64,000 nucleotides of DNA. Source: Methanosalsum natronophilum. GTDB lineage: Archaea > Halobacteriota > Methanosarcinia > Methanosarcinales > Methanosarcinaceae. The DNA lies in contig NZ_JANUCS010000001.1 of the NCBI RefSeq assembly GCF_024808815.1, positions 1 through 64,000 on the forward strand. Reading direction: 5' to 3'. Numbering within the stretch: position 1 is the stretch's first letter; every line of letters begins with the position of its first letter. Both the position numbers and the translations under genes were made by a program. Under the pieces are notes generated by a model that worked only from the letters and a program-made list of their open reading frames with translations, did not search any database and had not been told where the DNA came from. Positions 24,597 to 33,126 of the stretch are shown in pieces.

Positions 24597-26189
24597 TTAA
24601 TTCTTTGACCTAGTATAATATACATATCGACCTTTCTTGTATTTCTCGATATATTCTGTTTCTAAAAGCTTTTCTAAGATCTTTTCTAGCACATTTTCAT
24701 CCACATCATTGGACGGTAATTTTTTTTTAATCTGTTTTAAGGTCATGCCACTATTTTCTTCTTCAATACATTTTAAGACATTCTTATCAAACAAAGATAG
24801 TTCAGTACTGAAATGCTCTTTTAGCAACCCAAGTTCATCTTTGATGCTTATTACTTCTTCATTAAGTTGAGATAGGTCAGATTCAATCTTATTGTTATTA
24901 GATTTAATAGCAACGTCAATTTTGTTGTTTACAGAATTTAATTGTTCTTCTAAAAGTTCCTGCAGTTCTTCTCTTCCCTTCTTCATTTGATTTTCTTTTA
25001 ATGTGTTTAATTGAAATTGTAATTCATTAATTTCATCTTTATTATCTGATTTTTGAGTTTCAATTTCTTTTTCAATAGCTTTTATATTTTCGCTTAATTT
25101 TTTGAGTGTTTTTGTGTGAATATTAATTGCATGTGCAACTTGGTTTGCACCTTCCTCTTCAAAAGATGAATTTTCGCTAGATTTATGATTTATTTCTTGT
25201 ATGTTATTTTCAAGTTCTTCTTGCTTGTTTGAAATATTTTCCATTTGTTCAGATATTTTATCAGCAATATCTTCAAAATAATTCATTTTTTCCAGTATGT
25301 CAACATAGAGGTCTTCGTGAAGTCTTACTTTATCAATAACATATTCCATACTTCCTGTTTCAACAAATGATTTGAAGTCTCTTGTTTCATATCCCGGAAT
25401 ATACTCCATTAAATTACGTACAAGTTCTAAATATGTAGCATGGATTTGTTTTGGGGAAACAAGTTTGTTCTCTATGGCTTCTGCGAGTTTGTATACTGTG
25501 AATCTTCCAGTTTCAAACCTAAAAAAATCAACACCTGCACTTGAAGACCTAACCTTTTTTATAACCTTAAATACGATATCATGTGCATCTTTTTCACCCA
25601 CAAAAGTAACAAGTTCTGTAAAAATATTATTCAGTGTTTTTTTATAAGCTATTTCAAGAACATCAGGAGGTATTTTTGAAGCGTCTAGAACTTCATTGTG
25701 AGAAGCATCAGCTTCTTTTGCAACCCTACGTAATCTTTTAGAAAATAAATTAAACTCATTTTTAACACTTATAAAATCTTCTTCTTCCGTTTTATTTTGA
25801 AGTCTTTCATTTACTTCAGATAACCTTCTAGAAGATGTTTCCTTTTGATCTTCCAAGGAATTTTCAAGTTCAGTTATTTCATCAGTTAATTTTAAAAGTT
25901 GATTTTGGATACTTGCTATTAGGTTTTCATCCACATCTTTTTTGTTACCTAATTCAGGTTGAGGTTGACTTAAAATATCCTCATTATTCGATTCTATTTT
26001 ATTTACTTCTGGACGATAGTCATGAGGACTTTTTTCTGGTAACATTAACTTATTAGTTTCTTCATTGTCATAATCTATATTTGATTCAAGTTCTTCTTGC
26101 TCATTATATGTACTAGAATCTTTTTTTGGTTCATGGGAACAGTTACATGTATCTTGGCTATTTGTACTACAATCAATAGATTCTTTCAT
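24597..26189 (-). CDS. Large coiled-coil protein with C-terminal winged helix
   Basis: The 530-residue protein has a Cys-rich N-terminus (C7, C15, C17), an acidic Asn/Glu-rich linker to ~85, a coiled coil at ~88-175, a globular helical domain at ~185-300 (DVLEIAYKKTLNNIFTELV, GYETRDFKSFVE), a long coiled coil at ~310-465, and a winged-helix-like end (TLKQIKKKLPSNDVDENVLEKILEKLLE). It resembles archaellum FlaD/E-type proteins in coiled-coil architecture, but I do not see their domain signature. It probably acts as a scaffold in the KaiC/roadblock cassette. The gene downstream starts after 45 nt, that upstream ends 29 nt before. Confidence 0.6.
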   Translation of the reverse strand: MKESIDCSTNSQDTCNCSHEPKKDSSTYNEQEELESNIDYDNEETNKLMLPEKSPHDYRPEVNKIESNNEDILSQPQPELGNKKDVDENLIASIQNQLLKLTDEITELENSLEDQKETSSRRLSEVNERLQNKTEEEDFISVKNEFNLFSKRLRRVAKEADASHNEVLDASKIPPDVLEIAYKKTLNNIFTELVTFVGEKDAHDIVFKVIKKVRSSSAGVDFFRFETGRFTVYKLAEAIENKLVSPKQIHATYLELVRNLMEYIPGYETRDFKSFVETGSMEYVIDKVRLHEDLYVDILEKMNYFEDIADKISEQMENISNKQEELENNIQEINHKSSENSSFEEEGANQVAHAINIHTKTLKKLSENIKAIEKEIETQKSDNKDEINELQFQLNTLKENQMKKGREELQELLEEQLNSVNNKIDVAIKSNNNKIESDLSQLNEEVISIKDELGLLKEHFSTELSLFDKNVLKCIEEENSGMTLKQIKKKLPSNDVDENVLEKILEKLLETEYIEKYKKGRYVYYTRSKN

Positions 26190-26218
26190 TATTAGGCTCC
26201 AATCTACATAATATAATT

Positions 26219-26992
26219 TTAAACAAATGCTTCAAGTTTGCGTTTTATATCAGGAATCCAATCACTTTCACATAGATCAGCAACATAGTCACCATGTATT
26301 GGCCTTATTTGCTCATTTATAACAAGATCTAACAGCATTATCCAAAGATCTTCATTCATCCATTTAGGAGATGACGCAACTTCATAAAAAGCCATTGCAA
26401 GAACTTGATCAACTTCAGTTTTTCCCATGACTGTTGAGATCTTGGTTTTAATATCTGCAAGTATCTCCATGTTTTTCTTATATTCTGATGAGTGTGTATA
26501 CATTTCTTCAAAAACATTTCTGCTTAAAATACGTAATTCTTTAGAAACTTCAGATGAATATTGATCAAGTTGATCACTAGTCATTGGTTTTTGTTCAAAT
26601 ATATGTTTAATAACTTTTCTTGAGATTTCAATTTTATGTACATTTGCTCCTAAATCTGTTTTCCCAGTGAAAAGTGAAATCAAAAGAGCTCCTTTACCTA
26701 CTGAAGAAAAAATTGCAGTAGTTCCCATATCATATTCAATTACAGCTTGATTTAAACCTAGTTCAAGTTGTTGGGCGATATGGTGCATATTATTAGTGAT
26801 TAAATTTGTCAGTTCAAATATTTTCGAGCCTATATTTTCAGGAATATATGAAGAGTAGATCTTACCATCAATTCCTGAAAACATCACAACATCAACATCT
26901 GTTGTTTCATACATTCGTTGTAGTTGTCTAGTAAGTGCAAATTTAAGAAGAGATACATCTTCTAAATCCTCTTTTGTCTTTTTAACTGACAC
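26219..26992 (-). CDS. Roadblock/LC7-like signalling protein
   Basis: A 257-residue protein. Residues ~15-125 have the roadblock/LC7 pattern: a helix, then VDVVMFSGIDGKIYSSYIPE, a helix (FELTNLITNNMHHIAQQLE), then AVIEYDMGTTAIFSSVGKGALLISLF and a final helix. Residues ~140-257 form a separate helical domain of unknown type. Roadblock domains usually work with small GTPases or KaiC/RecA-like ATPases. Here the KaiC-like gene ends only 12 nt upstream, supporting direct interaction. The roadblock call rests on pattern, not alignment. Confidence 0.6.
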   Translation of the reverse strand: MSVKKTKEDLEDVSLLKFALTRQLQRMYETTDVDVVMFSGIDGKIYSSYIPENIGSKIFELTNLITNNMHHIAQQLELGLNQAVIEYDMGTTAIFSSVGKGALLISLFTGKTDLGANVHKIEISRKVIKHIFEQKPMTSDQLDQYSSEVSKELRILSRNVFEEMYTHSSEYKKNMEILADIKTKISTVMGKTEVDQVLAMAFYEVASSPKWMNEDLWIMLLDLVINEQIRPIHGDYVADLCESDWIPDIKRKLEAFV

Positions 26993-27004
26993 ATTATCAC
27001 TTCT

Positions 27005-28066
27005 TTAATTTACAATCTCTTCGAGTTCACTTAAATCTTCCATGTCAATCAAAGAATCAGATTCCATCTCAGTACTATCAGTTCTATTATCAGTTGTTAC
27101 ATCCTCTTCTGATTTGGTATCTTTATATTCAGTATTATCTTCACTTATGGATGAGTCGACTTCAGTGTCATTTCGGGCTTTTGGAGCAGTTCCAGTGAGA
27201 TCATGCATCTCAAACATTAGTTGTAGTGTTTCTTTAGGAGAAAAACTATATGACCAGCCTTGTTTGATTTTCTTTAGTTTATCTTGTAGAGATCGAGGTG
27301 CACCTAATTCAGTAGCTGTCTTTATAGCTTTGTCAAAAACATCATCATATTTGTTAATATCTTCTGCAGATACCATTGGAGTTGTTCGTACCACAACACC
27401 TAATCCTCTTACAAAAATATATGGATAAACCTCTTCACCGTGCCTAGTAGCTCTCATTTTGATTATCTCAAGAGCACGATTAAAGGCTCCACCTATAGGA
27501 CGATATGTCAAGTGAACAGCACCATCCGATAGATAAACAGGTATAAGAACATCTTCACCCATAGTTTCACCTGGTGATGCGTGTTCTTCAGTAGTTACCA
27601 AGACCGGACCTATTTGCTTTAATGTATAAAATAACTTAGTTATTAATTCTCTTTGTTCTTGTTTATCTTTAACTGACCAAATCATAGGAGTAAGTGGATC
27701 AATTACAACACGAGTATTCACATCAAGTTCCTGACTTGCTTCAACTAATGAAGGAAGTTGTTCTTCTACTAAGTTCCTAAAGTCTTCCCCTTTTGAATGG
27801 AAAAAAAAGAGCTCATTTTCATAATATTCATCCATGTCAAAACCAAGCATTTTGGCTTCACGCATTATTTGCTCAGGGGGTTCTTCTAAACTTATATAAA
27901 GAGCATTTTCACCTCTTTCAAGGCCATACATTATATACTGCATCGAAAATGTTGATTTTCCAGTTCCACTTGATCCCACAACTAATAATGTTGTATTATC
28001 AAGTACCCCTCCTTCAATTACTCTGTCAAGTCCAGTAATTCCTGTTGGAATTCTTTCTACATTCAT
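27005..28066 (-). CDS. KaiC-like RecA-superfamily ATPase
   Basis: A 353-residue single-domain KaiC-like protein. The N-terminus RIPTGITGLDRVIEGG is standard. Walker A is GSSGTGKST (residues 31-39), the catalytic Glu pair is in YISLEEPPEQI, Walker B is TRVVIDPLTPMIW. Later RATRHGEEVYPYIF matches the KaiC end of the ATPase core. Residues ~240-290 form an extra helical part and the last ~60 are acidic and probably disordered. KaiC-like ATPases have been proposed to be signalling hubs in archaea. This one is flanked by a V4R-like and a roadblock-like gene and is not the archaellum motor protein FlaH, as no other archaellum genes are adjacent. Confidence 0.85.
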   Translation of the reverse strand: MNVERIPTGITGLDRVIEGGVLDNTTLLVVGSSGTGKSTFSMQYIMYGLERGENALYISLEEPPEQIMREAKMLGFDMDEYYENELFFFHSKGEDFRNLVEEQLPSLVEASQELDVNTRVVIDPLTPMIWSVKDKQEQRELITKLFYTLKQIGPVLVTTEEHASPGETMGEDVLIPVYLSDGAVHLTYRPIGGAFNRALEIIKMRATRHGEEVYPYIFVRGLGVVVRTTPMVSAEDINKYDDVFDKAIKTATELGAPRSLQDKLKKIKQGWSYSFSPKETLQLMFEMHDLTGTAPKARNDTEVDSSISEDNTEYKDTKSEEDVTTDNRTDSTEMESDSLIDMEDLSELEEIVN

Positions 28067-28154
28067 TTTTTTACCTCAAAGTTCCTATTGTGATTAAATA
28101 ATCACCAAGTTATCCTAAAATTCAATTTTCACAGAATAACCAATTATTTAGAAC

Positions 28155-29054
28155 TTATTTTTTCTTTTTCATCTTTGAAAGTAAATCTGAAAAACTATCC
28201 CCTTTTGATGTTGATGTGTTGGGTTCACTGTTTTTTGCACTGTCATTTCCATTATTTGTGGGTTTGGCCTTTGTAAAGAGATTTTCCTCTGAGGGAATTT
28301 TCTGACTGTTGCCCTCTTTATTTGTAGACTTATCTTTCATTGCACCAAAAGCTGCCCCAAATGTTCCTTTTTCTTTAGCTATTGATTCTAACTCTTCATG
28401 TTTTTTCCAAGGAGGATCAAATACTTTTTCTTGGTAGGATAAATTTCCTGCATATTGCATATAGGTCTTCCCTATTTCAGACATTTTATTTTCTTCAATT
28501 AACTTGTAAATTGATAATAGTTCAATTCTTTTTTTGTATTCTGTAGAATCAATATCTAGTGGACTTTGTCCGGTTAATATATTTTTATCAATCTCATCAA
28601 TCAAAATTTTGTATGCAGATATTGGTTGCAAGCCAACCTTAAATTTACATGCCGAATCACCATTCTTTACACATTCTATTTCTTCGACATTGCATTCAAT
28701 TTCAAGAGCTTCTGTGAAAAATCTATATAATGCATCAGTAGTTGCTGTACAAACCTTTTGATTATTTAAAGCGGGGTATAGACTACAGACTGGGCACTTA
28801 GCTACTCCGTATATATAATTCATAGGAGCAAAGCCGATTAGTTGAAGGTTACCAAGACCAAATTTTTTGAACAGGCCAACATGGAATTTATATAGAGACG
28901 TTGCCTTAATATCATCGATTGTGATAGATTTTAAAAATTTTCTAGATTCATTCCATGGTACTTTCGACTTTGGCAAATTTTCTGTAATAGCTTCTTGTAT
29001 TTTCAGCATCTTACCAAAAGCACCCATTGACTGTGCGAAACCAGTACCTTCCAT
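28155..29054 (-). CDS. V4R-like ligand-binding protein (start uncertain)
   Basis: At least 299 residues. Residues ~30-145 resemble a V4R (4-vinyl reductase/hydrocarbon-binding) domain: FHVGLFKKFGLGN, then CPVCSLYPALNNQKVCTATTDALYRFF and CNVEEIECVKNGDSACKFKV with several Cys that may bind metal. The C-terminal third is polar, probably disordered, with short repeats of Lys/Ser. The first ATG is 29054, but no Shine-Dalgarno precedes it. A strong GGAGG at 29130-29126 is followed after 8 nt by an in-frame ATA (29117), with no stop between, so translation may begin there. It is the first gene of the KaiC cassette. Confidence 0.6.
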   Translation of the reverse strand: MEGTGFAQSMGAFGKMLKIQEAITENLPKSKVPWNESRKFLKSITIDDIKATSLYKFHVGLFKKFGLGNLQLIGFAPMNYIYGVAKCPVCSLYPALNNQKVCTATTDALYRFFTEALEIECNVEEIECVKNGDSACKFKVGLQPISAYKILIDEIDKNILTGQSPLDIDSTEYKKRIELLSIYKLIEENKMSEIGKTYMQYAGNLSYQEKVFDPPWKKHEELESIAKEKGTFGAAFGAMKDKSTNKEGNSQKIPSEENLFTKAKPTNNGNDSAKNSEPNTSTSKGDSFSDLLSKMKKKK

Positions 29055-29603
29055 TGAAGGGGGGGTAGATGATGTTATATCCTCAAAAGGAGGAGAATCT
29101 GTGTGATTGTCAGTTATTTTATCAGCCTCCAGTTTACAATTTCATAGATAGGAACCATCCCTCAATCTCCTTATTTATTAATACACGTATTTATTTACTT
29201 ATTGATGTCTAAACAATATATTCTCTATTAACTATAAGTTTTAAATTAAGCAATATATTAAATTAATTTATTTTCATATGGATTTTTCATCTAATATTAG
29301 AAATATTAACAAATATTTTTGTTTTACCATGCATTTTTAAACTCATTGATAGTATCAATATACAATTAAAATCTTACATCACTTAGAATATTAAAAAGAA
29401 AATTTTGAAATACAATACTTATTTCTCAAGTAAACACATCATACTAGATAAATCAACAATAGAATATTGTTAGCATTTCTATTTCTTTTGGTACTACTAT
29501 ATTATTTAACTATTTTATACCTTCCTTCTTTATAATCCAAGGAATATTTTGTATGTTTAAATATTTTATGTCTACAATTATCTTTTTTTTGCTTATTTTA
29601 AAA
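29055..29603 (-). promoter_or_regulatory. 549-nt intergenic region, promoter of the KaiC cassette
   Basis: Very AT-rich. The left end may encode an N-terminal extension of the V4R-like protein (29055-29117). Beyond that no ORF, RNA gene or clear inverted repeat was recognised. It should contain the promoter for the V4R-KaiC-roadblock genes and the 3' end of the acetyltransferase transcript, both on the minus strand. Confidence 0.4.
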
Positions 29604-30473
29604 TTATCTTCTCTGCGTTCCTTTAATAAAATACCTTTGCTTTCCACATTCCGAACACAGTATTAAAATACCATTTCTTTTACCCGAAATGATATATTTT
29701 TTCCCATGAAAATTTCCACAAGTACAAGGAGATTTCATTTGAAATGTTCCATTATACCTTGGTTTGTTACAAGAATTTAAAGACTTCTTTTTAATATCTA
29801 CTAAATCCTGTTCATTTTGAACATTATTTAATTCATTCATACTTGATTTAGTTGATTTTGTACAATTATCACTACTAAATTTGTCTTTTTTATCCTTTTT
29901 TTGAATATTGTGAGTATCAAAAAGACTTTCTGTGCATTCAGATATGTTTTTACAATTCAAGCTAATACCGTGTATTGGTCTATTAATATTCATTTTGCTT
30001 ACATCAAGTGCCATATATCCAGGGTAATTACCTAGCTCAATTGGAACATCTTTTTGAGAAGAGCTGAAATTTAGTGATGAAAAGAAATTTTTAGCATCTT
30101 TATTTACTGGTTTTGTGATAATATAGCCTATTAACACCATTGAAGACAGAGTGAAAAGTGCTTTACCTATACCTTTTCTTTTAATATTTGGATGTACTTC
30201 AATTCCTCTTAATACAAATATTGGTTTTTCTTGTGATGAGCAGTCATTCCATCTTTCATTCATAACCCAACCAATTATATTAAATTTAAAAACAGCAACT
30301 ATGAAAAGGATATTTTTTCTTTTTAGCCAGCTTTTAAAGTTAAGCAGATAATCAGACATACCAAGGTGATGTTTAAAATATACATACTCGCCAATTCTTA
30401 GTTTATCAACTTCTGTAGGATCCTCTAAGCGATAAAAGAAAATGCCATTTTCTGATTTAGCGAGTTGTTTCAT
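29604..30473 (-). CDS. GNAT acetyltransferase with C-terminal zinc ribbon
   Basis: The 289-residue protein has a GNAT acetyl-CoA binding core at ~40-150; the signature is VHPNIKRKGIGKALFTLSSMVL, matching the R/Q-x-x-G-x-G/A loop. A low-complexity Lys/Ser/Asn linker covers ~165-240. The last ~50 residues have a Cys pattern C-x-C (PCTCGNFHG) and C-x2-C (LCSECGKQR), a zinc ribbon. It lies 46 nt downstream of a histone-deacetylase-family gene on the same strand, so the pair may write and erase acetyl marks on the same substrate. Substrate is unknown. Confidence 0.7.
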   Translation of the reverse strand: MKQLAKSENGIFFYRLEDPTEVDKLRIGEYVYFKHHLGMSDYLLNFKSWLKRKNILFIVAVFKFNIIGWVMNERWNDCSSQEKPIFVLRGIEVHPNIKRKGIGKALFTLSSMVLIGYIITKPVNKDAKNFFSSLNFSSSQKDVPIELGNYPGYMALDVSKMNINRPIHGISLNCKNISECTESLFDTHNIQKKDKKDKFSSDNCTKSTKSSMNELNNVQNEQDLVDIKKKSLNSCNKPRYNGTFQMKSPCTCGNFHGKKYIISGKRNGILILCSECGKQRYFIKGTQRR

Positions 30474-30519
30474 CTTAACCTACCTTAAATGTTAGTTAGT
30501 GGCAGTATAAATAATATAT

Positions 30520-31884
30520 TTATTTTCCAAATGACGTTAGTTTTTTTAGCTTACTTAGATTTTTCTGAGTGTCTATGTAAATATTCTTTTGCATATTTTT
30601 TTCATATTGTGAAAATATATTTTTTTCAATAAATGGATTTTTTCTGCCTAATATGCCTGATATGAAACTATGACATAGTTGACCGTTATACTTATGGTAG
30701 CCACCCTCTAATAAAACTACAAATGGAACAGAAGAATTTGACTTCAGCCAGTAGCCAATTTCATAATAACCTTCTGATGTCATGTTTAACTTATTATTTT
30801 TTTCTTTATAATAACCATCAAAACCACAGCAACAAATAATAAAATCAGGAGAATAAGTGATTAATACATGTGAAATTATTTCATTAAAAACTAGTTGATA
30901 ATCTTTATCCCCTGCCCCTTTAGCCATTTCAATGTTTAATGTATATCCTTTTCCTTTACCATCTCCAAGTTGATCGCTGAACCCAGTTCTTGGGTAATAG
31001 TTTCGTGGATCATGGTGAATTGAAACAGTCATTACCGTAGGATCCTGATAAAAGATGTCCATAGTTCCATTACCTGAATGTGCATCCCAGTCCAGTATTA
31101 GAATTTTTTTATATTTATGGTATTTTTGGAGATATCTAGCAAGTATTGCGCCATTGTTCAATAAACAAAAACCACTGTATTTGTCAACACCTGCATGATG
31201 TCCAGGTGGTCTTACTAAAGCAAATGAAGAATAATAGCTGCCTTCTATCACAAGTTCGGCGGCTTTTATGGAACCCCCTACTGCTTTTAAGGCTACATTA
31301 TAAGATGATTCAGTAATATAAGTACTATCACCTAAAAAGCCACCACCTTTTGAAGCATATGATTTTAAGAAGTCTAAATAGGTCTTTGAGTGTACAAGCA
31401 TTATATCTTTTTCATTAGCTTTTTCAAAATCATTAAACAAGTCTATCATTTTATCCTCAAAGACTCTATTTTTTTTTAAGTACCAGTAGGCTTCAAACAA
31501 TCTTTGGGGGTTTTCTGGGCTTTCTATACCTAACAAAGAAGAAGTATGGGTGCTGTGATATTCATCATATACAATGGCAATTTTTGGAATTTTTTCTAAA
31601 AAAGACTCATTTGAGCAAATTTTATTATCATCACCCACCGAGTTAATTTTTTTCTGAAAGGTTTCTGCAAGATTTTTAGATGTTGAGCCATTATTTCCAC
31701 ACTTTGAAGAAGATTGATGGTGATATTGATCAGCTAAACTTATGTTTGTGGTTAATACATGTTCGTCATTAATATCTAGATCTTCCATCTCAATTGACTC
31801 ATAATCATGGTCATCAAATTTCGAAGCTACAAAATCATTGAGTTTTTTAATGTTATCTTTCTTAAAATTTGATTTTTTAACCAT
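30520..31884 (-). CDS. Histone deacetylase family (class II-like) protein
   Basis: A zinc amidohydrolase of the arginase/deacetylase fold, 454 residues. The catalytic domain starts near residue 98 (IAIVYDEYHSTHTS) after a polar, probably disordered extension not usual in the family. RPPGHHAG (225-232) has the charge-relay His pair. DWDAHSGNGT (265-274) gives zinc ligands D267 and H269, and GFDGYY gives D356. LLEGGYHK has the catalytic Tyr at ~395. Motif choice resembles class II and bacterial acetylpolyamine or acetoin-type deacetylases. Its substrate may be protein lysine, polyamine or another acetylated amine. The gene is followed by a GNAT gene. Confidence 0.88.
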   Translation of the reverse strand: MVKKSNFKKDNIKKLNDFVASKFDDHDYESIEMEDLDINDEHVLTTNISLADQYHHQSSSKCGNNGSTSKNLAETFQKKINSVGDDNKICSNESFLEKIPKIAIVYDEYHSTHTSSLLGIESPENPQRLFEAYWYLKKNRVFEDKMIDLFNDFEKANEKDIMLVHSKTYLDFLKSYASKGGGFLGDSTYITESSYNVALKAVGGSIKAAELVIEGSYYSSFALVRPPGHHAGVDKYSGFCLLNNGAILARYLQKYHKYKKILILDWDAHSGNGTMDIFYQDPTVMTVSIHHDPRNYYPRTGFSDQLGDGKGKGYTLNIEMAKGAGDKDYQLVFNEIISHVLITYSPDFIICCCGFDGYYKEKNNKLNMTSEGYYEIGYWLKSNSSVPFVVLLEGGYHKYNGQLCHSFISGILGRKNPFIEKNIFSQYEKNMQKNIYIDTQKNLSKLKKLTSFGK

Positions 31885-32133
31885 AAAATGGCTCCTAAGT
31901 TAACAATTTAAGATTCGCTTTAAAGCATATAGAATTGTCGATATTCATAAATCCTGAAACAGAACCATGTGCTATATTATAATCCTACATCATTTAATTT
32001 AGAATTCAATTTTATTATTTTTATATAATAGTAATCCAAACTCCAGAATAAAGAATTAAAGAAAATCCTCTTAAAAAACTAATTCCTAATGTTAAAGTTT
32101 TGTTCGAAACAAATAAATATGTGCTCATGTATA

Positions 32134-32157
32134 CATATGTACTATAATGTACATATG
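32134..32157 (+). promoter_or_regulatory. Inverted-repeat operator upstream of trpCBA
   Basis: CATATGTAC (32134-32142) and GTACATATG (32149-32157) are exact inverted repeats with a 6-nt spacer. They lie just before the Shine-Dalgarno (ATGAGG) and ATG of trpC, and about 25-40 nt after an AT-rich box at 32111-32120 that can be the TATA element. The right arm contains TGTACA, the box recognised by the tryptophan regulator TrpY in Methanothermobacter. A TrpY-like operator overlapping the transcription start is the most likely reading. Confidence 0.6.
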
Positions 32158-32166
32158 AGGTTTTAG

Positions 32167-32958
32167 ATGCACATACTAATTGAAGACATTATTAGCTCTA
32201 CAAAAAAAAGAAATCGCACTCTAGTAAAGCATGATAGCTATCAAACTAAAAAAAATAAAACACAAATATCTAACTCTATTTACGATAAGAAGTTAGAAAA
32301 TAGAGTTCCTATAATAGCTGAAGTTAAGCCTAGTTCTCCTAAAGAAAAGTTGAGATCAATATCACCTAATGAAGCTTCAGTTATAGGTAAAGATATGGAG
32401 CGTGCAGGTGCTGTAGCAATATCAGTTCTCACTGAACCCGATTATTTCAAAGGTTCTAAAGAAAACTTATTTGCTGTATCAAAAGCTGTTTCAATACCAA
32501 TCCTTAGAAAGGATTTTATACTTGACATTAGGCAAATTGATGAAACATCAGCAGAAATGATTTTGTTGATCACCAGCATTCTTAAACAAAACCTCGAAAC
32601 TTTTGTTAATGAAGCACTACTTAGGGGAATCGAACCACTAGTTGAGGTGCAAAGTCCAGATGAATTAAAGCTTGCACTAAATACTAAAGCAACTTTTATT
32701 GGAATAAATAATAGAAATTTTTCTACTTTAGAAGTAGATCTTAACAATACAGAAAAAATTGCGCCTTTAATAAAAGAGTATGACAAAAAAAATAAAACTA
32801 ACCATATTATTATAAGTGAAAGTGGGATACGCGATACAACAGACATTCAAAAATTAATGTCTATAGGAGTTGATGCTTTCCTTATAGGAACTTCAATTAT
32901 GAAGAGTGTAGACATATATGAAAAAACAAAAGAATTGGTGGACTGTTTACATTCTTGA
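32167..32958 (+). CDS. trpC: Indole-3-glycerol-phosphate synthase
   Basis: TrpC closes CdRP to indole-3-glycerol phosphate in tryptophan synthesis. The 263-residue TIM barrel shows IIAEVKPSSPKEKLR (catalytic Lys), GAVAISVLTEPDYFKGS, ILRKDFILDIRQI, GIEPLVEV, FIGINNRNF, IIISESGI and FLIGTSIM in order. It is the first of trpC-trpB-trpA here; trpD, trpE, trpG and trpF are not in the window. The ATG follows the ATGAGG site at the end of the operator. Confidence 0.93.
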   Translation: MHILIEDIISSTKKRNRTLVKHDSYQTKKNKTQISNSIYDKKLENRVPIIAEVKPSSPKEKLRSISPNEASVIGKDMERAGAVAISVLTEPDYFKGSKENLFAVSKAVSIPILRKDFILDIRQIDETSAEMILLITSILKQNLETFVNEALLRGIEPLVEVQSPDELKLALNTKATFIGINNRNFSTLEVDLNNTEKIAPLIKEYDKKNKTNHIIISESGIRDTTDIQKLMSIGVDAFLIGTSIMKSVDIYEKTKELVDCLHS

Positions 32959-33032
32959 GTTCATCAAATTCTAAAAAAATGAATGGATTGCAAAAAATTT
33001 AGGTTTCTTAACTCAACAAGAAGGTTTTTACG

Positions 33033-33051
33033 GCATTTTAGACTAAAATGC
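33033..33051 (+). repeat. 19-bp palindrome between trpC and trpB
   Basis: GCATTTTAG-A-CTAAAATGC is a perfect 9-bp inverted repeat in the 168-nt gap between trpC and the true trpB start at 33127. It may be an mRNA hairpin that affects trpBA expression or processing, or a regulator site. No ORF convincing as trpF lies in this gap. Confidence 0.4.
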
Positions 33052-33126
33052 TATATATTTGATTTTTATTTGATTTGTCAAAAAGTTTCTATTGAATTTT
33101 ATATTAGATTTAAAAGAGGAAAATAT

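Noticed and set aside
24597-26189. Archaellum FlaD/E identity for the coiled-coil protein
   Set aside because: Architecture is similar but the characteristic FlaD/E C-terminal domain is not visible, and no other archaellum genes are adjacent.
27042-27428. 128-codon plus-strand frame opposite the KaiC-like gene
   Set aside because: Low-complexity Ser/Val-rich translation produced by the acidic repeats of the real gene on the other strand.
27005-28066. FlaH (archaellum ATPase) identity
   Set aside because: It has the KaiC-like GITGLDRVIEGG start and EE catalytic pair and lacks FlaI, FlaJ or archaellin neighbours.
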